Assembly: GCF_904849725.1 (NCBI RefSeq)
Contig: NC_058522.1
Coordinates: 195,071,468-195,135,467 of the forward strand
Source: Hordeum vulgare subsp. vulgare
Taxonomy: Eukaryota > Streptophyta > Magnoliopsida > Poales > Poaceae
DNA: 64,000 bases
Reading direction: 5' to 3'
A program made the translations under genes and the position numbers. Below the pieces are notes generated by a model that saw only the letters and a program-made list of their open reading frames with translations, was not told the DNA's origin and did no database searches. Shown one piece after another: positions 10,440 through 21,931 of this stretch; position 1 is the stretch's first letter; the number at the start of each line of letters is the position of its first letter.

Positions 10440-11400
10440 TTGTGGCACTGCCGCTTGAGTCATATTGGTATAAAATGCATGAAGAATCTCCATGCTGATG
10501 GATCTTTGTACTCACTCATTTTTGAAACATTTGAGACATGCAAAGCACGCCTATTGCTATAAACGGATGAAGAAACTCCATGTGGATGGATCGTTTGGAC
10601 TCACTTGCTTTTGAATCACTTGAGACATGCAAATTATACCACATAGGTAAGATGACTGAAGGCCTCTCTTTCAAGTGAAATGGAACAAGAAGGTAACTTG
10701 TTGGAAGTAATACATTTTGATGTGTGTAGTCCAATGAGTGCTCAGGCACGCAGTGGATATCATTATGTTCTTACTTCACAGATGATTTGAGTAGATACTA
10801 GTATATTTACTTGATGAAACACAAGTCTGAATTATTGAAAGGTTCAAGTAATTTCAGAGTGAATTTGAAGTTCATCGTGACAAGAGGATAATATGTCTGC
10901 GATGTGATCGTGGAGGTAAACATATATATCTGAGTTGCGAGTTTGGTAAACATTTAAGACAATGTGAAAATTGTTTGACGTCAAAATTGTTTCACAACTC
11001 ATGCCATTCTCTCATGGTGTGTCCGTATGTCATAATCGTGCCCTATTAGATATGGTGCATACTATGATGTCTCTTATCAAACTACCACTATCGTTTATGG
11101 GTTAGGCATTAAAGACAACCACATTCACTTGAAAATAGGGCACCACGTAACTCTGTTGAGATGACACCATGTGAACTATGGTTTAGAGAAATATTAGTTG
11201 TTGTTTCTTAAAAGTTTGGGGCTGCGATGCTTATGTGAAAGAGTTTCAGGCTCATAAGCTCGAACCCAAAGCGGATAAATGCATCTTCATAGGACACCCA
11301 AAATAGTTGGGTATACCTCCTATCTCAGATCCGGAAGCAAAGTGTTTGTTTCCAGAAATGGGTCCTTTCTCAAGGAAACGTTTTTGTCAAAAGAATTGAG
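10440..11400 (+). pseudogene. Copia integrase relic
   Basis: The region parallels 58560-59400. It starts with the zinc-binding GAG-pre-integrase segment (WHCR.SH.G, then KNLHADGS in a shifted frame) and continues with the core segment around the VIHFDVC motif at 10715. It ends with the C-terminal segment that reads PKADKCIFIGHPK before 11310. The zinc-binding segment is partly duplicated (10479-10544 and 10567-10633), unlike the other copy. Stops are frequent, and no functional DDE enzyme can be read. Confidence 0.65.
10479..10633. repeat. imperfect duplication in Copia integrase relic
   Basis: The segment starting ATGAAGAATCTCCATG and ending GAGACATGCAAA (10479-10544) is repeated imperfectly at 10567-10633. 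The corresponding place in the second Copia copy (58600-58665) has a single unit, so the duplication is specific to this copy. Confidence 0.7.
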
Positions 11401-12960
11401 TGGGAGGATGGTGGAAACTTGATGAGGTTATTGAAGCATCACTTCAACCAGTGTGTAGTAGGGCGCAGGAAGTTGTTCCTGTGGCATCTACACCAATTGA
11501 AGTGGAAGCTGATGATATTGATCATGCAGCTTCAGATCAAGTCACTATCAAACTTCATAGGTCTAAAAGGACGCGTACTACGCCAGAGTGGTACGGTAAT
11601 CCTGTCTTGGAGGTCATGTTGATAGACATCAATGAACCTACGAGCTATGGAGAAGAAATAGTGGGCTCGGATTCTGACAAATGGCTCGAGGCCATGAAAT
11701 ATGAGAGAGGATCCATGCATGAAAAAAAGTATACACTTTGGAAGAACTACTTGATGGTCGTAAGACTATTAACTACAGATGGATCTTTAAAAGGAAGACA
11801 GACCATAATGGTGAAAAGTCACCATTAAGAAAGTTAGACTTGTCGCGAAGATGTTTGCGAGAAGTTCAAAGAGTTGACTATGATGAGACTTTCTCACTCG
11901 TAGCGATATTGAAAGTCTGTTGGAGTTATGTCAGCACTTGCTTAATCATTTATGAAATCTTGTAGATAGGATGTCAAAATATTGTTTCCTCGACGGTTTC
12001 ATTGAGGAAAGGTTGTATGTGATACAACCAGAAGATTTTGTTGATCCTAAAGGGTGCTCACAAGTATGCAAACCTCCAGCGATCCTTCTAAGGATTGGAG
12101 CAAGCATCTCGGATTTGGAATATACACTTTGATGAGATGATCAAAGATTTTGGTTTTATACAAAGTTTATGAGAAATTTGTATTTCCAAAGAAGTGAGTG
12201 GGAGCACTATAGAATTTCTGATAAATATATGTGGTTGACATATTGTTGATTGAAATGGTGTAGAATTTCTGGAGAGCATATAGGGTTGTTTGAAAAGTGT
12301 TTTTCAAAGGAAAACCTGGATTAAGCTACTTTAACATTGAGCATCAAGATCTATGGAGATATATCAAAGTGCTTAATAGAATTCCAACGAAATGCATGCC
12401 TTGACAAGTTTTTGAAGGAGTTCAAAATAGATAGCAAAGAATGGGTTCTTGGCTGTATTGTAAGGTGTGAATACTGAGTAAGAATCAATACGCAAACACG
12501 GCAGAAGAAAGAGAAAGGACGAAGGTCATCCCTATGCTTTATCCATAGGCTCTATACTATGCTATGATGTGTACCGCACCTGAAGTGTGCCTTGCCATGA
12601 GTCGGTCAAGAGGTACAAGAGTGATCCAGGAATGGATCACTGGATAGCGGTCCAAGTTATCCTTGGTAACTAGTGGACTAAGGAATTTTTCTCGATTATG
12701 GAGGTGATTAAAGAGTTCGTCATAAAGGGTTACATCGATGCAACCTTTTTCACTAATCCGGATGACTCTCAGTAGTAAACCGGATTCGTATAGTGGAGAA
12801 GTCATTTGGAATGGTTCCAAATGGCGCGTGGTAGCATCATCTATATGATGACATAGAGATATGTAAAGCACACACGGATCTGAAAGGATCAGATCTGTTG
12901 ACTAAAAACCTCTCTCACAAGCAAGACATGATCGAACGCCACAAATGTATGGGTGTTAGA
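11400..12960 (+). pseudogene. Copia reverse transcriptase-RNase H relic
   Basis: An open frame at 11400-11828 encodes the linker and the N-terminal part of the Copia reverse transcriptase: ELDEVIEASL-like residues, then EPTSYGEEIVGSDSDKWLEA, the usual entry to the domain. A shifted frame continues with INYRWIFKRKTDHNGEKSP and VDYDETFSLVAIL (11770-11910). Further on, relics include the start of the active-site block (CQNIVSSTVS, from the CLDG region near 11985) and, near 12680-12760, the RNase H segment around the FVIKGYIDATF region. Several stops and frameshifts make it inactive. It is co-linear with 59400-60960. Confidence 0.75.
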
Positions 12961-13019
12961 TTCATTGGAATCACATAGTGATGTGAACTAGATTATTGAC
13001 TCTAGTGCAAGTGGGAGAC

Positions 13020-14769
13020 TATTGGAAATAATCCCTAGAGGCAATAATAAACTGGTTATTATTATATTTTCTTGTTGATGATAATTTTCTATTATTCATG
13101 CTATAATTGTATTAACCCAAAACCGTAATACATGTGTGAATATATAGACCACAACATGTCCCTAGTGAGCCCCTAGTTGGCTAGCTCGTTGAGCAATAGA
13201 CGGTCATGGTTTCATGATCATGGACATTGGATGTCACTGATATCGGGATCACATCATTAGGAGAATGATGTGATGGACAAGACCCAATCCTAAGCATAGC
13301 ACAAGATCGTGTAGTTCGTGTGCTAGAGCTTTTCTAATGTCTACTATCATTTCCTTAGACCATGAGATTGTACAAATCTCAGATATCGTAGGAATGCTTT
13401 GGGTGTATCAAACTTCACAACGTAACTGGGTTACTATAAAGGTGCACTACAGGTATCTCTGAAAGTATCTGTTGGGTTGGTACGGATCGAGATTGAGATT
13501 TGTCACACCGTGTAACGGAGAGGTATATCTGGGCCCACTCGGTAATACAGCACCATAATAAGCTCAATGTGACTAAGGGGTTAGTCATGGGATATTGTGT
13601 GACGGAACGAGTAAAGAGACTTGCGGTAACGAGATTGAACAAGGTATAGGGATACCGATGATCGAATCTCGGGCAAGTAACATACAGATGGACACATTGA
13701 ATTGTATACGGGATTAATTGAATCCCCGACATCGTGGTTCATCCAGTGAGATCATCGTGGAACATGTGGGAGCCCATATGGGTATCATTATCCCGCTATT
13801 GGTTATTGGCCGGAGAGGTGTCTCGGTCATGTTTGCATGGTTCCCGAACCCGTAGGGTCTACACACTTAAGGTTCGGTGACGCTAGAGTTGTTATGGGAA
13901 TCGTATATGTGGTTAACGAAGGTTGTTCGGAGTCCTGGATGAGATCTCGGACATCACGAGGAGTTCCAGAATGGCCCGGGGGTAAAGATTTATATATGGG
14001 AAGTCCTATTTTGGCCACCAGAAAATGTTCGAGATTTTTCGGTATTGTACCAGGAAGATTCTAGAAGGTTCTGAAGTGGGGCCCACACCTGCATGAGGGG
14101 ACCTACATGAACGTGGGTAGTCGGGGCAAGGCCCACATCCCTGGTCAAGGCACACCAAGATCCCCCCTTAGAAGGAATAAGATCATATCCCGAAGGGATA
14201 AGATCAAGATCCCTAAAAAGGGGGGATAACAATCGGTGGGGAAGCGAAAGGATGGGATTTCTTTCCTCCCACCTTTACCAATGCCACAATGGACTTGGAG
14301 GGCAAGAAACCAGCCCCCTCCACCACTATATATAGTGGGGAGGTGCATGGGAGCCATACACCTAATTTGATCACCTATGGCGCAGCCCTAACTCTCTTCT
14401 TCTCCTCCTCCGCGGTCCTTGGCGAAGCCCTGCCGGAGAACCACATAGCTCCACCGCCACCACGCCGTCGTGCTGCTGGAGTTCTCCCTCAACTTCTCCT
14501 CCCTCCTTGCTGGATCAAGAAGGAGGAGACGTCCCCGGGCTGTAGGTGTGTTGAACGCAAAGACACCGTACGTTCAGTGTTCGGATCGGATCTTGCGCAA
14601 TTTGAATCACCGCGAGTACGACTCCATCGACCGTGTTCATAGTAATGCTTCCGCTTTGCGATCTTCAATAGTATGAAGATGCTCTACCCCTTTGCTCGTT
14701 GCTGGTTTCTCCTAGATAGATCCTTGTGTGACGTAGGATTTTTTTTTGAAATTACTACGTTCCCCAACA
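13020..14769 (+). repeat. 3' LTR of the left Copia element
   Basis: A 1750-bp LTR of BARE-1/Angela/WIS type, bounded by a polypurine tract on the left and LINE sequence on the right. The terminal end is CTACGTTCCCCAACA. A TATA box lies at 14327-14334, about 440 bases before the end. The first bases are TATTGG instead of the usual TGTTGG. Confidence 0.88.
14327..14334 (+). promoter_or_regulatory. Copia LTR TATA box
   Basis: TATATATA in the context CACTATATATAGTGGGG. The position equals that of the TATATATA boxes in the two LTRs of the right Copia element (55554-55561 and 62287-62294). Confidence 0.6.
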
Positions 14770-15081
14770 TAGCTGTTTGTGCAAGACCCACAGGTTTACC
14801 ACGTGTCGTTCCAGTAGCAGTTCCTCGAAAAACCACAGCAACCATATATTCTTCAGCCTTCGGGTGGTTATGTGAAGCATCAGCAGCAGTCGGAAGTGCT
14901 TCCTTATCAGCCTGCTGGAAATCAGGTGGAACATCATGGTCCTCCCGCTGGTATGCAACCGATCACCCCTTTCAACGTCGGGCCGGCGTACAAACCTACT
15001 ATCACAGGGCATGCCGCTAACGCTTGTCAGTGCAAACCATAGGGCGGCAAGGGTGGTCATCCTAAATATCAACAGGGTGCG

Positions 15082-15657
15082 GTGCTTCCTACTACCACTC
15101 TTGTTGTACCTTTCATGACTCCGCAAGGGCAACAGGGAGATGCACCTGCCTTCGCCTCTATGCTAACTCTGCCAGTGGGACACGAGCAGACGGTCCTTAT
15201 GCAGAATCAGCCACAACCCCCGATTAAATCTTCAGGGTCAGATGGAGTCACAACGGCGCCTACAAAGGTGTGGTGCACTAAATGTCAGTCTGCAGGACAC
15301 CTAGCTGATGACTGTGAGACACAACAATATTGTTTCATATGTAATAAGACGAACCACTTGATGACCATGCGCCGGTGCCCTGCTCTTAAGATGCCGAAGC
15401 CGGTGGCAATGCTTTGTGGATATGGTACTGAGAACATGGCCTTCTTTCAGATGCCTAACAATGTGTGTAGGGAGGATCTTTCTCCACAAGTCTCACCAAC
15501 AACATTAGTCACGATCTTTGGCGGCTCTATCACTTCCAGTATTATGGAGGCAGAGGTGGCCAAGATTGCTCAATATCATCAACAGTGGACTTGGGAGGCT
15601 ATGCCACATGGTCAGAATGTTTTCTCATTTCTTTCACTAGCGAGGAGGTGCTTCTGA
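15082..15657 (+). pseudogene. LINE ORF1, zinc-knuckle part
   Basis: Open stretch of 191 codons. The N-terminal half is Gln/Pro-rich. Near residues 61-75 it has CTKCQSAGHLADDC, a CX2CX4HX4C knuckle, followed by CFICNKTNHLMTMRRC, a second knuckle, then CPALKMPKPVAMLCGYG and MAFFQMPN, which are conserved in Triticeae LINE ORF1 proteins. The protein would bind LINE RNA as part of the ribonucleoprotein. The frame breaks at about 15655 and continues in another frame (15765-16229). The upstream residues from 14770 belong to the same ORF but contain stops. Confidence 0.75.
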
Positions 15658-16229
15658 GAGTTATCGGGTTTACAGTTTTCATCAAATCACAAAATGTCAC
15701 TTTGGAGTTCAAGGCCTGAAAGTCCGAGGAGATACCACACCGCTTCAAGTTAATACCTATTTGGGTGCATGTGCACGAGGTGCCCCATGCGCTTCGCCAC
15801 TTCTTAGGTCTTTGGGCGGTCGGTTCGGTCATTGGCGCCACCTTGGATGTGAACCTTCTCTGCTTGCGCCGTAGATGTATTGTTCGGATTCAGGTGGTCA
15901 TGCTAAACCTCGATGCTTTGACAAGGAACACAATTGACTCTCTCTCGTCGGATGTGGTTGTTCCAAACAAGGGGTATGAGTTTCTGTACAGTCTAGAAAA
16001 GTCAGTTTTCCGTGTTCACGCTGATTTCGTGCCTCGCCTTTGGGAGCACAGAGATGAGCCTGATAGCGACAAGGGACATGACAGAGAGAACACCATGAGG
16101 GCTAATGATCCAAGTAAGAGGTCAAAAGCATCTTCATCGTCCAGTCTACCGTCGGCTACTCCTACCTCGGGAGGAGTGGTTCCCATGCAGCTTGCCACAT
16201 CCACATATGCTTCAAGTGGGACTTCGTAG
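15658..16229 (+). pseudogene. LINE ORF1, DUF4283-like and linker part
   Basis: After a frameshift the ORF reads FKLIPIWVHVHEVPHALRHF, then LGLWAVGSVIGATLDVNLL and RRRCIVRIQVVMLN, the end of a DUF4283-like fold that occurs in plant LINE ORF1. A Ser/Asp-rich low-complexity tail follows (SKRSKASSSSSLPSATPTSG). The frame stops at 16229. Further ORF1-like Pro/Ser-rich sequence continues to the insertion at 16651 and resumes at 19820. Here the zinc knuckles precede the DUF4283-like part. Confidence 0.68.
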
Positions 16230-16651
16230 CCAGCAAATCTAATTGCTGTTACACCACCGAATCCGCATCATCGCACGCGAACCATGGCCGCTTGTCCGAC
16301 TACTCAGGGGGCTTCTTCGATGGGCACAACACCTACGACCCCATTGTATTTGGCGCCGTGGAACACCACTACTTCATCTCAAGCTTCTGAGTCGGCACTC
16401 CCGTCGTCGCCTCAACCGACTCTCACCGTGGCTTGGCTTCGCTGTGATGTTAGTGGTTAGACGCGACCCCCACTAGAAGGGTTTGCACCACTTCCGGACT
16501 CTATGGCCGACTTGCCGTCACTACTTTTGTCCGGACCACAGTCATCTTCCCGACTGGGCATGATTTCCCCCCGTCTGTTCGGGTTGACCACGAGCTGGCA
16601 ATGGCGGAGCTACGATATCTATCGTCCGCGCCTTCAACACCAGTAGGGGCA

Positions 16652-19600
16652 TGATGACTGATACGTCCCAAACGTATCTATAATTTCTGCTTGTTCCATG
16701 AACTTTTGGGTGACAATGTTATATGTTTTGCTACAATTTTATATCTTTTTACACATATTTGGACTAACCTACTAACTCAGTGCACCCAGTGCCAGTTTCT
16801 GTTTGCTGATGTCCATTTTGCGCGGGCCTTTACCCAATTTTCCGAAGCCCGAAAAAATCCTGAAAAATATATAAAAAAGGAGGGATCACCGATAGAGGGC
16901 GAGAGGGGGCCAGGGGCCTCCCAGGCGGCCTGCTGGCGTGGCCAGGCCCTAGGCCGCGCCAGGAGGTCGCCTGGGTGGGTCCCACCTCCTTCGGTTCCCT
17001 CCTTTGGCCTATATTTAGAGATCCATGAGGAAACCCTCGCAGACTTTCTGGAATCGCGAATTTCTACATCGTTCCGTCGCCGCAGCGCTTCCAAGATCGG
17101 GAGCGTCACGAGACCTCTTCCCGGCACCTTGCCGGAGGGAGGATTAATCTCTGGGAGCTTCTCCACCACCATGGATGCTTCCGGGCATGCCGTCAGTAGT
17201 CCTCCTTGGACCATGAGTCCATGACCAGTAGCTATGTGATGTCTTCTCTCCAATCTTGTGCTTCAATGGTAGTCCTTGTGAGCCGCCCTACATGATCAAG
17301 GCATCTATGTAATTCTCTTGCTTTTGCTATGATCGGTTTGTTGGGATCCGATGGATTATGGGATTATGTTCAATTTGTTACGAGTTATATATTTGATTAT
17401 CCTTTTATATTATGTCCCTTAGTTATTCTTGCATGTTGTCCGTAGCTTTTTATTGCTTTGGCCAAGTAGTAGATCATAACGCCAAGAGGGAACATTATGC
17501 ATGATTGTTTGTTCGGGCTCCGCGATGTCTAGCTTGAGTGACAAAAACATGAGACTAGGGGGTGTGCTTGTTGCCACCACGGAGAAAAAAACGGTGCTTG
17601 TGACCACGGTTGCAAGGATTGTTTACCTTACGCATAGTTCGTTAATGCAGTTGTTCGTTGCTTTGAGTTTACACTTTGGGTGGGGCTCGCAACTTAATAT
17701 CGGAGAGATGTTCTGGATAGAAATCTCAAGGTGGATGATTAGTAAGTAGATGTTGATGAATAAATGGTCTAGTTGTCTTGGCGTACTACCCATTACTATT
17801 GAACCTCATACTATCAAGGAGCATAATTAGCATTGCGGTGCGATTATAATTCTGTAAATTGCCCAACTGTGATTTGTTTACCCTAGCATAGTTGTTTGTC
17901 ATCTTTTGGGTGAGAGACATCACTAGTGAACATCATGTGACTCCGGTCCATATCACCATCATTGTTTACACCTCCATCATTTACCGCTTTCCTTTACTCT
18001 TCTATTGCAATCACTATTACCTTCCCGCTTGTGTTTTGATCCTTTGCAAACTACCAGGCCGGAGAGATTGACAACCTCTCTGTACTCTTTGGGAGCAAAG
18101 TTATTTATTGTGTGTGCAGGTCCACGTCTTATTCTAGCACCAGGGTGGAAGACACCTACTTGTTGAGCCTAGGAGTCCTCCTGGTTCGATAAACCTTACA
18201 GTCTCCGTGTAAGGGAAATTTGCTGCTGACTACATCTCCACCTTCCACTTGGGGTATCGAACGAGGGGCGAGAAGTATATACATTTTCTTGTCATCAATG
18301 ACCCACAAGTATATGGGGTCAATTTTAGCCCTTTCGATAAGTAAGAGTATCGAACCCAACAAGGAACAAAAGGAAATGACAAGTGGTTTTCAGCAAGGTA
18401 ATGTGTGCAAGTGCTAAAATTGTAAGTAGCAGACTAGTTTGATAGCAAGATAATTTGTAACGAGCAAGTAACAATAGTAGTAACACAAGTGCATCAAGTT
18501 AGCCCAATCCTTTTGAGGCAAAGGACAAGCAAAAATGGATCTTATGATAAGCAAAATGTTCTTGAGGGTACACACGAATTTCATCTAGTCACTTTCATCA
18601 TGTTGGCTTAATTCATGTTTGCTACTTTGATGATTTGGTATGTGGGAGGACTGGCGCTTAGGTGTTGTTCTTTCTTGAACAAACCTCCTACTTATGATTA
18701 ACCCTCTCAAATGCATCCGCAACTACGAGAAAAGTATTAAGAATAAATTCTAACCATAGCATTAAACTTTTGGATCCAATCGATCCCATACGGAATAGCG
18801 CATAAACTAGGGTTTAAGCTTGTGTCAATATCGCAACCCATCATCTAATAGCTACTCCACAATGCATTCCCTTAGGCCCAAATATGGTGAAGTGTCATGT
18901 AGTCGACGTTCACATGACACCACTAAGGGAATCACAACATACATATCATCGAAATATCGAACACATATCAAGTTCACATGATTACTTGCAACATGATTTC
19001 TCCTGTGACCTTAAGAATAAAAGTAACTACTCACAAATGATAATCATGCTCAAGATCATAGGGGTATTAAATAGCATAATGGATCTGAACATATAATCTT
19101 CCACCAAATAAACCATGTAGTAGTCAACTACAAGATGTAATCAACATGACTAATCACCCACAAGCACCAATCTATAGTTTCGGTACAAAGATTGAACACA
19201 AGAGATGATATAGGTTTTTAGAGGAGTTGGTGTTGTTGAAGATGTTGATGAAGATAGCCTTACCCAAGATGGGAGAGTTGTTGGTGATGATGATGATGAT
19301 AATTTCCCCCTCAGAGAGGGAAGTTCCCCTGGTAGAATCGCTCCGCCAGAGGGCAAAAGTGCTCCTGCCCAAGTTTGCCCTCGAGACGATGGAGCTTCAT
19401 CCCAAAAGTCCTCTCCTCCTCTTTTCTAGGTAAAAATGACTTATATACCAGAAGAGGGCCACCGGAGGTGGGCCTGGGTGAGCACAACCCACCGGGGCGC
19501 CTGGGCTCCCTGGCTTGCCCAGGTGGGTTGTGCCCACCTAGTGGGCCCCCTCTGGTACTTATTTGCTCCAATATTCCTCAAATATTCCATCAAAATTCCT

Positions 19601-19814
19601 CGTAAAGTTTCTGCTCATTTGAGGTTGTGCAGAATAGGTAGCCTGAAGTAGCTTTTTCAGGTCCAGATTTCCAGCTGCCACAATTCCCCCCCCCCCTTGT
19701 GTATACCTTGCATATTATGAGAGAAAAGGCATTAGAATTACTCCAAAAAGCATTATTATTCAATAAAACAACATAAATAACAGTAGGAAAACATGATGCA
19801 AAATGGACGTATCA
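16652..19814. mobile_element. 3.16 kb TG...CA element, class unresolved
   Basis: The left boundary reads GGGCA|TGATGACTGATACGTCC and the right boundary reads GGACGTATCA|GGGCA. This gives a 5-bp target duplication GGGCA (16647-16651 and 19815-19819) inside LINE ORF1. TG...CA ends with a 5-bp duplication suit an LTR element or solo LTR. However, TGATACGTCC and GGACGTATCA also form a 10-bp terminal inverted repeat. No coding domain, primer-binding site or internal LTR copy was found. The stretch near 18290-18360 (ACCCACAAGTATATGGGGTC) is a familiar Triticeae repeat. A polypyrimidine run of about 14 C lies near 19686. Confidence 0.6.
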
Positions 19815-19819
19815 GGGCA

Positions 19820-20464
19820 TCGGTGACCGGGGCGATTGCGGAGGTGGAGGGCGAGGTGCAGCCCTCGCGATCTTCATCTTCATCATCGGACCCGTCTACA
19901 TCGCCACTCAGGGTGTCCAGGGTTGTTGTTGCTGCTGAATCCACCGCCACATAGCTAAGATGCAGCGGCCATCACCTCTTCAGTGTTGATGGCACATCAG
20001 CCACCCACGAGGATTGCTTGCTGAAGGCCATGCACAGAATGGCTTCTTGCAACCAGGACTTCAAAGGCACCTCTGCGCATAAATATTTTCTGTCTTTTAA
20101 TAAAGCCAAAGTTTCATCAAACATTACTAGTCTTGGTATTTCACTAGGACGAATTGAAAAAACGGTATATTTCTCTATGGAGTTTGACCGACTTAAGGTT
20201 GCTCCTATGTCGCCAATGTTTGTGGACCCCTTAGTGTTAGATGAGGAGGATGAGGATGTTGATGCCAATCATGAAGGCAAGCTCCTTTCCCATCTGGTTA
20301 AAAACACAACTGAAGTAAACTTGGAAGATACTATGCGTGACACTATGCTATGTGACCTTGTCACATCGGTACGAAAGAACAAGTCTAATTCAGCAACTAA
20401 AAAGGGGCGCCCATCTAAGAAGGCAAAGGTCTCTGAACAAAAAAAATGGTTCATCAAGACATGA
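19820..20464 (+). pseudogene. LINE ORF1, C-terminal part
   Basis: ORF1 resumes after the insertion. The open part (20018-20464) reads MEFDRLKVAPMSPMFVDPL near its middle, then an acidic DEEDEDVD stretch and a basic tail with KKGRPSKKAKVS. A loose AT-hook-like GRP within the basic tail suggests nucleic-acid binding. The C-terminus is followed within a few bases by the start of ORF2, as is usual in these LINEs. The segment between 19820 and 20018 is in frame only in pieces. Confidence 0.65.
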
Positions 20465-20677
20465 ATGTTTTGAAATAGCAGAGGTCTTGGTGACTTGGCT
20501 AAGCACAAACACATTGTCGATTGTGTTAAGGATCATGCTTTAGACTTTGTGGCCATCTCTGAGTGTGGAAAACGCGACTTTCCAACACATGATCTTGACC
20601 ACTTTTCATGTGGTTAAGATTACGAATGGCACATTCTACCACCGTCTGGAAGGTCTGGGGGTATATTGCTAGGCATC
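20465..20677 (+). pseudogene. LINE ORF2, start of endonuclease
   Basis: The minimal ORF2 start reads RGLGDLAKHKHIVDCVKDHA followed by LDFVAISECGKRDF. These are the first strands of the LINE apurinic-like endonuclease, with the E of the ISE motif retained. The sequence is cut at 20677 by the Sukkula-like element and continues at 35021. The endonuclease would nick target DNA to prime reverse transcription. Confidence 0.72.
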
Positions 20678-21239
20678 TGTGACAGCCCGATGCCGACGTT
20701 CCAGAAGCTTCCCCTTTTCGTTCCGTTTTCGTCGTGTGTCTATTTTTCTTTTGTCGCATCATCATCGCATCATGCACATCATCTGCATTGCATCGGCATC
20801 TCCGTTGCCGCCCGTTTTCAAAACTTGCATCCGTTGTTAGTTGCCGGTTCGCGTCATCGTCCGTTCTGAGCCCGACCGCACTCGCACGCGCCCGCGACAC
20901 CGTTGAAACCCTGTTATTAAAGTGAGCGTAAAACTTCCTCTGATCGGGTTGAGATTTGTCGTGCGGTATTATTTATATATAGCCAGGTCGCCTGTCGGAT
21001 TTTGTCGCGAACGGAGACTGTCTGGTACCCGAACGGTCGCCCGTAGCGGCACCGTCTTCGGTTATTCGTCGGACGTTTGTCAGTGTTTTAAAATTTGTTG
21101 CCGCGCCGCACCGTTTCTCTCTCTTCCCCGACTAGCCTACTCTACGCGGTCATTTAGCCGACCCCGTGTCTGAGTTCGTTCGGTTACGATCGCGTGGGCG
21201 GAAACGGGGCCGGATTCGGAGAAACCTAGCCCCTACGTC

Positions 21240-21247
21240 TATAAATA
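21240..21247 (+). promoter_or_regulatory. LTR TATA box (5' LTR)
   Basis: TATAAATA in the context CTACGTCTATAAATAGGCAG. The same box occurs at 29336-29343 in the partial LTR and at 30695-30702 in the 3' LTR. It implies that about 560 bases are U3 and about 4.3 kb are transcribed R-U5. Confidence 0.65.
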
Positions 21248-21924
21248 GGCAGCCACTCCTCTCTCCTCCTCGAAATCCGCGCGCGCCTCAAACCCTAGCC
21301 GCCACTCGGCTCCACCCCCAACTCCTGCCAGCCGCCAGGGCCCGCCGGGCCCGCAGCAGGCCCGTCCCGGGCCCAGATTCGCCGCCTCACGAGCTCCTCG
21401 GGTTCCTGCCCCTGGCACCGAGCTCCCATGCCCGAGCCCGAGCTGCCTCGCCGGGGCACCTCCACCAGCCCCTCGCCGAGGTGCCCCGAGCACCTCCCTC
21501 TGCCGCCGGTCGCCGGAGCAGCCGGTCTCCCGGGCGCCCGCCGTCAGCCGCCACAGTCCGCCAGCAACCGCCGGCGTCTAGCCCCGGTCGCCTCGCGCCG
21601 TTCCCCGCAGTTCCTCGCCGGCCGCCGGCTCGAGCGCTCGCCGGAGCACCGGCCGCTCCTCCCCCTCCAGATCCGGTGGATCCCGACCGGATCCAGTCTT
21701 CAGCGCGCCCCGCCGCCGGTTCCAGTGGCCGCCGCCACCATTCCCGCGGCCTCCCTGCCGAGCTCCCGTCGGGAGGAGCACGACGGCTTCGCCTGGCCAG
21801 CGAGCTGGGCCGCCGCCTCGCATGGGCGCCAGCTAGCCAGGCCTAGCGCACCCCCGCCTCGGCCCGAGTCCCCTCAATGTCCCGTGGGCTGGCCTCACCT
21901 CCTTCAGCTTGGGTCGAGCCCAGC

Positions 21925-21931
21925 TAGGTAA
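21925..21931 (+). other. possible 5' splice site in LTR leader
   Basis: AGGTAAG follows a GC-rich leader that resembles a plant first exon, and AT-rich sequence follows it as in an intron. The same AGGTAAG is conserved in the 3' LTR at 31383-31389. Candidate acceptors (TTGCAG followed by GT) lie near 24096 and 25187. This is inference from composition only. Confidence 0.35.

Larger units (their letters stand above)
9109..14769 (+). mobile_element. BARE-1/Angela/WIS-type Copia element, 5'-truncated
   Basis: Plus-strand Copia relic. Its interior (9109-13019) is co-linear with 56855-61023 of the two-LTR copy in this window. It is followed by a polypurine tract (AAGTGGGAGAC, 13009-13019) and a 1750-bp LTR (13020-14769). 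The LTR starts TATTGGAAATAATCCCTAGAGG and ends CTACGTTCCCCAACA. The order of relics is gag, protease, integrase, reverse transcriptase, RNase H, which is the Copia order. The 5' LTR and the first ~800 bases of interior are missing, because foreign sequence begins at 9108. The right edge lies in LINE sequence. Confidence 0.85.

Noticed and set aside
16691..17253. Open frames of 177 (+) and 158 (-) codons.
   Set aside because: They have no recognisable domain, lie within a non-coding inserted element and overlap on both strands.
18180..18200. GGTTCGATAA considered as a further Pol III B box.
   Set aside because: The last consensus base is missing, and no A box lies 40-60 bases upstream on that strand.
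21166..21931. Long proline/alanine/arginine-rich frames on both strands in the Sukkula-like LTRs (also 29366-30137 and 30694-31389).
   Set aside because: They lie in the GC-rich LTR leader and occur in several frames and on both strands at once. They show no domain and are not kept in frame between the LTR copies.
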